Of a stretch of 64,000 nt of DNA, positions 46,923 through 54,553 are shown piece by piece. The stretch is taken from NCBI RefSeq assembly GCF_030646165.1, contig NZ_JAUTDO010000016.1:1-64000 (forward strand), written 5' to 3'. This stretch comes from Conexibacter sp. CPCC 206217. GTDB lineage: Bacteria; Actinomycetota; Thermoleophilia; Solirubrobacterales; Solirubrobacteraceae. The notes below the pieces were generated by a model. The model did no database searches. It was not told the DNA's origin and was given only the letters and a program-made list of their open reading frames with translations. The translations under genes were made by a program, and so were the position numbers. Positions within the stretch are counted from its first letter, which is position 1. Each line of letters starts with the position of its first letter.

Positions 46923-47810
46923 CTAGGCGCGCGGGGCGAGGCGCGCGCGCAGCAGCTCGCCGCCGTCGGGCAGCGGCTCGACGTCGAGCTCGTCGGCCAG
47001 CCTCTCCAGCAGGCAGCCGAGCCCGGGCAGTTCGGTGTCGCGCACGAGCCGCTGGGCACCGCCGGGAACGAGCGGGCCGATCACGAGGTCGAAGCCGTGC
47101 TCGTGCTCGTCGATCGAGACGTGCGCGTCGCCGCTGCCGTCGAAGGCGTGGGCGCCGGCCGCGCCGGCGATCGCGTCGCTCACGATCTGCGCGTCGGAGA
47201 GCCGGTCGATCGAGAAGTCGGCACGGGCGGCGACGAGCGAGACGACGCGGCCGAGCACCGCCGCGGCGTGTTCGCCGGGCGCGAGCGTCAGCGCGACCCC
47301 GAGCGGCGGCGGCGGGACGTCGCGCGAGAGCTGCACCACGAGCGGCGGCGGCTCCTCCTCGAGGTCGAGGTCGAACGCGATCCGCACCTCGGTGCCGTAG
47401 CGGCCGCCGGCGATCCCGAACTCGTCCGACAGCGAGGCGATCAGCGCGAGCCCGAAGCCGAGCGGCGGCCCGTCGCCCTCCGAGGGGAGCGGCCGCAGGC
47501 CGTGACCGCGGTCGCGCACCGACAGCACGAGGCGGTCGTGATCGACGGCCATCGTCACGTCGAGCGGGCCGTCGTGGTTCTCGTACGCGTGCACGACCGC
47601 GTTCGTGCACGCCTCGGTGATCGCGATCTTCATGTCGGCCGCGCGCGCCGCGTCCAGGTGCAGGCTGTCGGCGAGGCCGGCCAGCGCCTGCCGCACGAGC
47701 GCGACGTTCGCCGGAACGGCGGGCAGACTGAAGCGAACCTCGGGTGAGCCCGAGACAACCGCTGGGGGGGTGCCGCCCGCCTCTGTGGAGATGCTGGTGC
47801 CGTCGCTCAC
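46923..47810 (-). CDS. GHKL-type anti-sigma/serine kinase-like protein with a second degenerate module
   Basis: This 295-residue protein has an N-terminal HATPase domain like RsbW/SpoIIAB (about residues 20-145): ITEACTNAVVHAY is the N-box, VRDRGHGL the G1 box and GFGLALIASL the G2 region. The second half (about 155-295) repeats the same order of strands and helices but lacks the N-box Asn and the glycine boxes, so it appears to be a degenerate copy. Such proteins phosphorylate or bind anti-sigma antagonists and sigma factors in stress signalling. GTG 47810 is preferred; a TTG at 47846 would add 12 residues. Confidence 0.8.
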   Translation of the reverse strand: MSDGTSISTEAGGTPPAVVSGSPEVRFSLPAVPANVALVRQALAGLADSLHLDAARAADMKIAITEACTNAVVHAYENHDGPLDVTMAVDHDRLVLSVRDRGHGLRPLPSEGDGPPLGFGLALIASLSDEFGIAGGRYGTEVRIAFDLDLEEEPPPLVVQLSRDVPPPPLGVALTLAPGEHAAAVLGRVVSLVAARADFSIDRLSDAQIVSDAIAGAAGAHAFDGSGDAHVSIDEHEHGFDLVIGPLVPGGAQRLVRDTELPGLGCLLERLADELDVEPLPDGGELLRARLAPRA

Positions 47811-47983
47811 GTCACATCCCGTATGAGCGCTCCGGGGGTTCGCCAAACCTGCATGTTCGAGCAGCCTGTCGGATCACCAACCGCTGACGCAGATTTGCTG
47901 ACGGCGCCGTCACGGCGGCTCAGTCTAGTGATCCGGCTCGCCGCACCCTGGCACCGTCGCGCGATGCCGTAGCATCGCCGCCC

Positions 47984-48583
47984 GTGGAGATCGTCGGTCC
48001 GACACTCGCGCTGCGCCTCGCGACCCCCGCGGACGCTCCCGCGCTGTTCGAGCTGGCGAGCGATCCGCAGGTCACGAGGTTCTTCTCGTGGGGCCCGTAC
48101 ACGAGCGTCGAACAGCCGCTCGCCTACATCGACCGGCTCGTCGGCCAGCGCTCCCGCGGGGAGCAGTTGGACGTGTTGATCGTGCACCGCGAGGCCGGCC
48201 CGATCGGCGTCACCGGCCTGGTCGAGTTCTCCCACCGCGACCGTCGCGCGATCGTCGGCTCATGGCTCGGGCGCGCGTGGTGGGGCAGCGGCGCGAACAC
48301 GGAGGCGAAGGCGCTCGTGGCGCGGCTCGCGTTCGAGCATCTCGGCCTCGACCGCGTCGGCGCCTACGCCGACGTCGAGAACGGGCGCTCGCAGGCGGCG
48401 CTGGAGAAGGTCGGCTTCGTGCGCGAGGGCGTGCTGCGCAGTTGGCACCGGCACGGCGACAGCGTCCACGACGTCGTCATGTACGGACTGCTCAGAGACG
48501 ACTTCGCGCGCTCGCCGCTGGCGGCGGTCCCCGCCGTGCTGCACGGGGAGCCGCCACCGGAGTTCGTCGTCTTCCAGCCCTAG
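47984..48583 (+). CDS. GNAT-family N-acetyltransferase (RimJ/RimL-like)
   Basis: This 199-residue protein has the RimJ-type GNAT fold: TLALRLATPADAPALFELASDPQVTRFFSW, the beta-4 strand region IGVTGLVEF, and the acetyl-CoA segment NTEAKALVARLAFEHLGLDRVGAY followed by NGRSQAALEKVGFVREG. These enzymes acetylate N-termini of proteins or small amines; substrate is unknown. GTG start at 47984 has TAGCAT (47970..47975) 8 nt upstream. Its stop overlaps the convergent DUF4389 gene's stop by 4 nt. Confidence 0.9.
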   Translation: MEIVGPTLALRLATPADAPALFELASDPQVTRFFSWGPYTSVEQPLAYIDRLVGQRSRGEQLDVLIVHREAGPIGVTGLVEFSHRDRRAIVGSWLGRAWWGSGANTEAKALVARLAFEHLGLDRVGAYADVENGRSQAALEKVGFVREGVLRSWHRHGDSVHDVVMYGLLRDDFARSPLAAVPAVLHGEPPPEFVVFQP

Positions 48584-49224
48584 CTGCCGAACGGCGAGGG
48601 CGTCGTCGGCGGGGGCGGCGTCGACGGCGAGGCCGGGTATGAGGGCGTGCCGTCGTCCTCGGGCGAGATCGGCGGGTAGGTCTCGGTGACGAGGCCGAGG
48701 TATGCGCCGCCGAGCGCGTAGTACGCCAGCGCCATCTTCTGCACGTCGAAGAGACCCTTCGGGTTCTTGCCCGTGATCACGATCACGACCCACAGCAGCA
48801 CGCCGACGATCTGGTAGAGGATGCTGAACAGCCACAGCATGACCATCACCGGGATGCCGATGATGATGCGGAACAGCGTCTTGACGCGGCTGTAGCTCTC
48901 CTGCGGCGCCGGGATCACGAGCCGGATCGGGTACTCCGGATGTTCGGCACCGTCGAATGGAGGCCAGACGTCCGTGAGCAGATACATCCAGCTGTAGACC
49001 CGCGCGTGGAAGCGCAGCGACATCGCCGTCAGGTTGTAGAGGCCGTCCGGATAACGACCCGTGAAGACGATCGCGAACCAGCCGACGATGATGCCGATCG
49101 CGCCGACGAGCGCCCAGAAGTAGGAGACGATCAACCAGGGGATCGCGACGATCAGGCGGAAGAACGTTGTCAGCCGGCTCTGATGTTCCTTGTAGTCGGC
49201 CTGGTATGCGACGGGGTACGCCAT
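48580..49224 (-). CDS. DUF4389 membrane protein
   Basis: This 214-residue protein matches the DUF4389 pattern in two tandem modules. Each has a conserved RLTTFFRLIVAIP or RVKTLFRIIIGIP start, two hydrophobic helices (about residues 24-55 and 123-150) and an ITG/FTG-x-P-x-GL motif (FTGRYPDGLYNL; ITGKNPKGLFDV). The Pro/Ser-rich tail is probably cytoplasmic. Function is unknown. GGAGG precedes the ATG with about 11 nt spacing. Confidence 0.85.
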   Translation of the reverse strand: MAYPVAYQADYKEHQSRLTTFFRLIVAIPWLIVSYFWALVGAIGIIVGWFAIVFTGRYPDGLYNLTAMSLRFHARVYSWMYLLTDVWPPFDGAEHPEYPIRLVIPAPQESYSRVKTLFRIIIGIPVMVMLWLFSILYQIVGVLLWVVIVITGKNPKGLFDVQKMALAYYALGGAYLGLVTETYPPISPEDDGTPSYPASPSTPPPPTTPSPFGS

Positions 49225-49387
49225 TGCGGGGGGAACCTCCTGAAGTGGTGCGGATGCGCTGCTAGCGCGCACATCGAACCAGGAAGCGCGGCGGAAAACG
49301 TGAAGATCTGCACGAAGTGGCGGTTGGTCGCCGCGAAGTCGTGCAGGAAACGGAGAAAGTGGCGTGTCGCCGGGCGACACGCGGTGA

Positions 49388-50191
49388 TCAGGTGCGGCGC
49401 GCTTCCCAGCTGAAGCCGCGGATCGCCAGCGCGACGCCGAGGATCGTCCAGGCGACGATCACGCCGAGCGAGGAGAGCTGGTCGCTGAGGCTCTCGCCGG
49501 TCACCATCGCCGCCGACAGCCCGTCGATCAGGTGCGTCAGCGGCAGCGCCTCCGCGATCCCGGCCAGGAACGCCGGCACGTTGTCGGCGTCGTAGAAGAC
49601 GCCGGAGATGATGATCAGCGGCAGGAAGATCGCGTTGACGTACGCGGGCGCCGACTCGTTGTTGGGGATCACGTGCGAGAGCGCGACGCCAAGCGAGGCG
49701 AAGCAGAGCACCCCGAGCACGACGAAGACGAGCAGCTCGCCGGGGTTCGGCGGCCAGTCGATGCCGAAGAAGACCTTGCCGGAGACGACGATCAGCACCA
49801 TCTGCATCGCCGTGTTCGTGATCGAGTGCGCCGCGATCCCGGTCAGGTACGCGCTGCTCGGCATCGGCGTGCCGCGCATCCGCTTGAGGATGCCCTGCTC
49901 GCGCATCGCGGTCATGTTGTACGCGAGCGCGCTGAAGGTGGTCGAGACGACGCTCATGCCGGCGATGCCGGGGACGATCACGTTGAGGTCGTCCTGATCG
50001 GAGCTGAAGATCGCGCCGAACATCGCCAGCAGCAGCAGCGGCAGCATGAAGTTGAAGAAGGCGGCGCTGGGGTTGCGCCAGAACATGCGGCGCTCGAGCC
50101 GGTACTGGCGCCACGTCAGCGCGGCGAAGCTCTGCGAGCGCGAGACGCCGGGCGCGGCGGAGGCGGCCAGCAGCTGTTCGGACGCGGACAT
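49388..50191 (-). CDS. ABC-2 type exporter permease
   Basis: This 267-residue membrane protein has six predicted helices and the ABC-2 topology: an N-terminal coupling region WRQYRLERRMFWRNP, then FFNFMLPLLLLAMF, and the conserved REQGILKRMRGTPM cytoplasmic segment. It pairs with the ATPase encoded just upstream, whose stop overlaps this ATG (TGATG at 50189..50193). These drug- or lipid-exporting pairs often give antibiotic self-resistance. The substrate is unknown. Confidence 0.9.
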   Translation of the reverse strand: MSASEQLLAASAAPGVSRSQSFAALTWRQYRLERRMFWRNPSAAFFNFMLPLLLLAMFGAIFSSDQDDLNVIVPGIAGMSVVSTTFSALAYNMTAMREQGILKRMRGTPMPSSAYLTGIAAHSITNTAMQMVLIVVSGKVFFGIDWPPNPGELLVFVVLGVLCFASLGVALSHVIPNNESAPAYVNAIFLPLIIISGVFYDADNVPAFLAGIAEALPLTHLIDGLSAAMVTGESLSDQLSSLGVIVAWTILGVALAIRGFSWEARRT

Positions 50192-51048
50192 CAGGCGGTC
50201 AGCTCCAGGTAGACGTCTTCGAGCGTCGGCCGCGTGACGCTGAGGCTGTCGAGCTTCTCGCCTCTCGCGAGCGCGGCGGCCGTCAGCTCGTGCAGGAAGG
50301 TCGTCGGATCGTCGGTCTCCCGCTGGTTGAGCAGGCCGCTGCCGTTGCGCCACGCGACGCGGTAGCGGACCGAGCCGCTGCCGACGCCCAGCTCGCTCGG
50401 CGCGCCCTCGACGAGGATCCGGCCGTCCTTGATGATCGCGACGCGGTCGGCGAGCACCTGCGCCTCGTCGAGGTAGTGCGTCGTCAGCAGGACCGTCTTG
50501 CCGAGCGCCTTCAACGCGCGGATCGTGTCCCACGCGCCGCGGCGGGCGGCGGGGTCGAAGCCGGTCGTCGGCTCGTCGAGGAAGATCAGCTCCGGATCGC
50601 CGACGAGCGCGAGCGCGAAGTCGAGGCGGCGCAGTTGGCCGCCGGAGAGCGTGCGCGTGCGGGCGTCCTCCTTGCCGCGCAGGCCCGCAAGCTCGATCAC
50701 CTCTTCGACGTCCCGCGGATCGGGGTAGAGGCCGGCGAAGTGCGTCAGCACCTCCTTCACCTTCACGTGACGGTAGATGCCGCTGCTCTGCAGCACGATG
50801 CCGACGCGGGCGCGCAGGTCCCTCGGGCGCAGCTGCGGGTCGTAGCCGAGCACCGACACCTCGCCGGCGGTCCGCTCACGGTAGCCCTCGAGGATCTCGA
50901 CCGTCGAGGTCTTGCCGGCGCCGTTGGGGCCGAGCAGGCCGAACACCTCACCACGGCGCACCGAGAAGTCGACCCCTCGGACCGCCTCCAGATCGCCGTA
51001 GCTCTTGCGGAGTCCGCGGACTTCGATCGCCAGATTGCTGCTGCTCAC
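50191..51048 (-). CDS. ABC exporter ATP-binding protein (DrrA-like)
   Basis: This 285-residue ATPase has Walker A GPNGAGKTST, the Q-loop VLQSSGIY, signature LSGGQLRRLDFALAL and Walker B LIFLDEPTTGFD. A C-terminal domain (about residues 225-285) ends with VTRPTLEDVYLELT, as in daunorubicin-resistance DrrA proteins. GTG at 51048 gives the shortest complete domain. It is transcribed with the permease gene and divergent from ppx. Confidence 0.92.
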   Translation of the reverse strand: MSSSNLAIEVRGLRKSYGDLEAVRGVDFSVRRGEVFGLLGPNGAGKTSTVEILEGYRERTAGEVSVLGYDPQLRPRDLRARVGIVLQSSGIYRHVKVKEVLTHFAGLYPDPRDVEEVIELAGLRGKEDARTRTLSGGQLRRLDFALALVGDPELIFLDEPTTGFDPAARRGAWDTIRALKALGKTVLLTTHYLDEAQVLADRVAIIKDGRILVEGAPSELGVGSGSVRYRVAWRNGSGLLNQRETDDPTTFLHELTAAALARGEKLDSLSVTRPTLEDVYLELTA

Positions 51049-51159
51049 GAAGGACCATGATGCCTCAAACGGCCTCGACACCAGCCCGTCGTCACATTCG
51101 GTGCCGCTCGACGGACGTTTCGCCGGTCGTGCGGGCAACCCTCTAGCCTGCCTCGGAAC

Positions 51160-52140
51160 GTGCGCGCCGCCTGCATCGACATCGGGTCCAACACCACGCG
51201 CCTGCTGGTCGCCGATCACGTTGACGGAAGCCTTGCAGCGGTTGTCCAGCTGCGCGCGTTCACGCGGCTGGGGAAGGCCTGCCGCGCCGGCGGCTCGCTG
51301 CCGCAGGAGGTCGTCGACGGGCTCGCGGCCGTTGTGGGGGAGCAGGCCGCGCACGCACGGGAAGCGGGCGCCACGGCGCTGCGCGTCGTCGCGACCGCGG
51401 CCGTGCGGCGCGCCGAGAACGGCGCAGCGGTGTGCGCCGCGCTGGAGGCCGTCGCCGGGGTGCCGGTCGAGCTGCTGAGCGGCGACGAGGAGGCCCGGCT
51501 CGCGTTCGCGGGGGCGACGTGGGCGGACTCGGCGGGTGGCGCGAGCGCGACCGGTGGCGCCGCCGGCGCGGGCGGAGGAGATGCGCTGGGCGTGGCCGCT
51601 GGCGCCGCGGGGGCGGGCGCCGGCAGGGCGGCCGGCGCTGCCGCTGGCGACGCCCCGATCGGCGTCGTCGACGTCGGCGGCGGATCGAGCGAGCTGATCG
51701 TCGGGACGCGGGCCGGCGGCGTCGCGTGGTCCTGCTCGCTCCCGCTCGGCTCCGGCGACCTCGCCGAGGCGCACCTGCGCAGCGATCCGCCGGCGGCGGC
51801 CGAGCTCGACGCGATCCGCGCCGAGGTCGCGGCCGCGCTCGCCGGGGTGGAGGTCCCACCGGTCACGCGCGCGGTCGCGGTCGGCGGCAGCGCGACGTCG
51901 CTGCGCCGGCTCGTCGGTCCGCTGCTCGACGCCGACGCGCTCGCGGCGACCGTCGCCGGCCTCGCCGCGCTGCCGGCCGAGCGCGTCGCGGCGGTCCACG
52001 ACCTCGACCCTGTGCGCGTCCGTCTGCTGCCGGCCGGGATCCTCGTGCTGGCGGCCGTCGTCGAGCGCATGGGTCCGCTGACGGTCGCGCAGGGCGGCCT
52101 GCGCGAGGGCGTCGTGCTGCAGCTCGCCGGCGCCGTCTGA
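51160..52140 (+). CDS. Ppx/GppA phosphatase-family protein
   Basis: This 326-residue protein has the actin-like fold of exopolyphosphatase/pppGpp phosphatases: IDIGSNTTRLLVAD, ATAAVRRAENG, LLSGDEEARLAFAG and VVDVGGGSSELIVG. Between these last two motifs is an Ala/Gly-rich insertion of about 40 residues (about 122-165) that looks disordered and is not usual for the family. The C-terminal HD domain of long Ppx is missing, as in other short actinobacterial forms. GTG start has TAGCCT (51144..51149) 10 nt upstream. Confidence 0.9.
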   Translation: MRAACIDIGSNTTRLLVADHVDGSLAAVVQLRAFTRLGKACRAGGSLPQEVVDGLAAVVGEQAAHAREAGATALRVVATAAVRRAENGAAVCAALEAVAGVPVELLSGDEEARLAFAGATWADSAGGASATGGAAGAGGGDALGVAAGAAGAGAGRAAGAAAGDAPIGVVDVGGGSSELIVGTRAGGVAWSCSLPLGSGDLAEAHLRSDPPAAAELDAIRAEVAAALAGVEVPPVTRAVAVGGSATSLRRLVGPLLDADALAATVAGLAALPAERVAAVHDLDPVRVRLLPAGILVLAAVVERMGPLTVAQGGLREGVVLQLAGAV

Positions 52141-52211
52141 GCGCAAGCGGCGAGGTCGTCGCCGCACTCTGCAAATTCTCTGCGCAGGCTCTGTGAAAAG
52201 TCACGCGTGAA

Positions 52212-52234
52212 CGCCCGAATCGCCGCTTCGGGCG
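52212..52234 (+). other. short hairpin upstream of the pilin-like gene
   Basis: CGCCCGAA/TTCGGGCG (52212..52219 with 52227..52234) forms an 8-bp stem with a 7-nt loop, ending 15 nt before the ATG. A perfect palindrome TCACGCGTGA lies at 52201..52210. It could end the ppx transcript or structure the leader. Confidence 0.4.
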
Positions 52235-52249
52235 CGCAATGCTCGGTCG

Positions 52250-53611
52250 ATGGGACGACTGCGTGGGGAACAGGGGCAGGCCGCAAACGAGTACGCGGCG
52301 CTGCTGGCGATCGTCGCGATCGCGCTCGCGGCGCTCGTCGGGATCAGCGCCAGCGGCATCGGCAGCGGTCTGCTCGCGGGCTTGCAGCGCGGTATCTGCG
52401 CGGTCGCGCCGGGGCCGTGCCCGCGACTCGTGGCGAGCGTCGACGATCTTGACGCGTGCCCGGTCGAGAAGACCAACCGCAAGGAGCGACTCGGCGAGAC
52501 GATCGCGATGGTCGAGCTGGGCAGCAGCGGGACGCTGAGCGCGGTGCGCAGCTCCGACGGCAGCGTCACCGTCACGCTCGCGGACGGCAGCGACGTGGGC
52601 GCGGTCTTCCAGTTCGGTGCTGAGGCTGCGGCGGGCGGGAAGGCCGGCGCGGTTGCGAGAGCCGGCGCCGGCGTCGACTGGGGTTCGGGACGCTCGTGGT
52701 CGTTTCCCGACGCTGCCGCCGCGGCGGACTTCGTCGCGCGCTTCGGCGACAAGGCGACGATCAGGGGCAAGCTCGTCGACGATGTTCGCAGCGCCTGCTC
52801 GCTGCTGTGCGACGCGCTCGGCTGGAGCCCGCACGAGCAGCTGCCCGAGCCCGACGAGGTGTTCGAGCAGGGCGGGGGCAACGCCAAGCTGCTGCTCAGC
52901 TTCGGGCTCGGCGGCAAGCCGTCGGAGGCGGTCGCCTCGGCGGGCGGCGTGATCGGCCACCGCACGTCGCGCGACGGCTCGTCGACGTGGTACGTCGAGC
53001 TCAGCGCGGACGCGACCGGGCAGCTGGAGCTGCCCGCGAGCGGACTCGATCTGGCCGGCGGCGGGCAGGCGGTGCTGGCGTACGAGCTGGGTCCCAACGG
53101 CGAGCGTCGCGCGCTGCGCGTCTCCGTCGCGGGCGCGGCGAGCGGGAAGGCCGGCGTTGCGGGGACGGTGGGCGGGAGGGGAACCAGATCGGCGGGCGGG
53201 AGCAGAGCCGGATCGGCAGGCAGGGGAGCGGGTTCGACCAAGTCCGCCAACGGCGGCGCGAACGAACTGCGCGGCGGCGTCGTCGAGCTGGAGGCGACGC
53301 TCGACCTCACCGATCCGGCCAACGAGGCGGTCGCGGCCGCGGTCATCGACACGCTGCGCGACCCCGGCTCGTACCGGCAGCTCCCGGCGGCCGTGCGCGC
53401 GCTCGGCGCCCGCCTCGCCGAGGACTCCCAGATCGACGTGCGCGCCTACAGCAAGCGCTCGTCGGCGACCGAGTACGGTGCCAGAGTCTCGCTCGGCGTC
53501 GGCCTCGGAGGCAGCTTCCAGCGCTCGAGCGACAGCCTGCAGCTGATCACCGCCCTCACCCGCCTTCCCGGCCTCCCATTCCTCCCCCGCGACGACTGCC
53601 GCGCCGCATGA
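52250..53611 (+). CDS. large exported protein with a pilin-like N-terminus
   Basis: This 453-residue protein begins with a short basic leader, then GEQGQAANEYAALLAIVAIALAALVGI, the pattern of Flp/TadE-type prepilin signals (a cleavage site followed by a hydrophobic helix with Glu near position 5). The rest is a long soluble region with four or five cysteines near residues 45-75 and 185-190, several Gly/Ala/Arg-rich low-complexity stretches (about 300-340), and a C-terminal basic end. It is far too long for Flp pilins, so it may be a minor or adhesin-bearing pseudopilin. No Tad machinery is adjacent. Confidence 0.7.
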   Translation: MGRLRGEQGQAANEYAALLAIVAIALAALVGISASGIGSGLLAGLQRGICAVAPGPCPRLVASVDDLDACPVEKTNRKERLGETIAMVELGSSGTLSAVRSSDGSVTVTLADGSDVGAVFQFGAEAAAGGKAGAVARAGAGVDWGSGRSWSFPDAAAAADFVARFGDKATIRGKLVDDVRSACSLLCDALGWSPHEQLPEPDEVFEQGGGNAKLLLSFGLGGKPSEAVASAGGVIGHRTSRDGSSTWYVELSADATGQLELPASGLDLAGGGQAVLAYELGPNGERRALRVSVAGAASGKAGVAGTVGGRGTRSAGGSRAGSAGRGAGSTKSANGGANELRGGVVELEATLDLTDPANEAVAAAVIDTLRDPGSYRQLPAAVRALGARLAEDSQIDVRAYSKRSSATEYGARVSLGVGLGGSFQRSSDSLQLITALTRLPGLPFLPRDDCRAA

Positions 53612-53683
53612 CCGACCGCGCCGCCACGCCACGCCCGCTAGCCTCTCGCGCACGATGGTCAGCGTGACGATCCAATCCCGGCC

Positions 53684-54547
53684 GTGAGCATCGACGAGCC
53701 GATCGATCCGCTCGACGAGCTGCCGGCGCAGGTCGACCCGTCCGACCGCCTTCCGCGCGACGCGATCGCCGACGTGCGGATTCGCGTTCCCACGCGCGGC
53801 AACCGCAAGCTCGAAGGGCTGCTGCGCGCGGTCAACGCCGACGAGCAGGTGAAGGCCTGGTGGCATGTCTCCGCCGTCAACGCCACGCGCCGGCTGGGGA
53901 TGTCCGACCACTCGTGGATCCACATCCAGATCGTGCTCAACAGCGCGCTGCGACTCGCGCGGCTGCTGTTCCGCCGCGGCGTGGTCCCCAACGTCGTCGC
54001 CGACTACGGCATGAGCGAGCGCGACGCCGAGGTCGTGATCGCGGCCGCCGCGATGCTGCACGACACCGGCATGACGGTCCACCGCGCCGATCACGAGGAG
54101 TACAGCCTCTTCTTGACGGCCCAGAAGCTGCCGGCGCTGCTGGCTGACGTCTACGACGAACCGGAGCGCACGATCGTCGTCGCCGAGACGATGCACGCGA
54201 TCATCGGCCATCGCCGCCGCGGCGACCCGTTCACGATCGAGGCGGGGATCGTCCGCGTCGCCGACGCGCTCGACATGGCCCGCGGTCGCTCGCGCGTCCC
54301 GTTCGAGGGCGGCCGGCAGAACATCCACTCACTGTCGGCATACGCGATCGAGGAGGTCAAGATCGTCGCCGGCAGGGACCGTGCGGTCCTTGTCGAGATC
54401 GCGATGTCCAACAGCGCCGGCATCTTCCAGGTCGACGAGCTGCTCGCGACGAAGCTGCGCGGCTCCGGCCTCGAGGAGCACGTCGAGGTGATCGCGCGGA
54501 TCGACGCCGAGCACGAGAGACGCCTCGTGCCCGTCTTCCGGATCTGA
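53684..54547 (+). CDS. HD-domain metal-dependent phosphohydrolase
   Basis: This 287-residue protein has an HD superfamily pattern: DHSWIHIQIVLNSALRLARLL (first His), MLHDTGM (His126-Asp127), HAIIGH and a distal RVADALDMARGR Asp. The C-terminal part contains YAIEEVKIVAGRDRAVLVEIAMSNSAGIFQVDELL. HD proteins of this kind hydrolyse nucleotides, cyclic nucleotides or other phosphates; the substrate is unknown. GTG at 53684 overlaps (GTGA) the stop of a 10-codon ATG frame starting at 53655, which itself follows TAGCCT (53639..53644). Confidence 0.82.
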   Translation: MSIDEPIDPLDELPAQVDPSDRLPRDAIADVRIRVPTRGNRKLEGLLRAVNADEQVKAWWHVSAVNATRRLGMSDHSWIHIQIVLNSALRLARLLFRRGVVPNVVADYGMSERDAEVVIAAAAMLHDTGMTVHRADHEEYSLFLTAQKLPALLADVYDEPERTIVVAETMHAIIGHRRRGDPFTIEAGIVRVADALDMARGRSRVPFEGGRQNIHSLSAYAIEEVKIVAGRDRAVLVEIAMSNSAGIFQVDELLATKLRGSGLEEHVEVIARIDAEHERRLVPVFRI

Positions 54548-54553
54548 CGTGCC

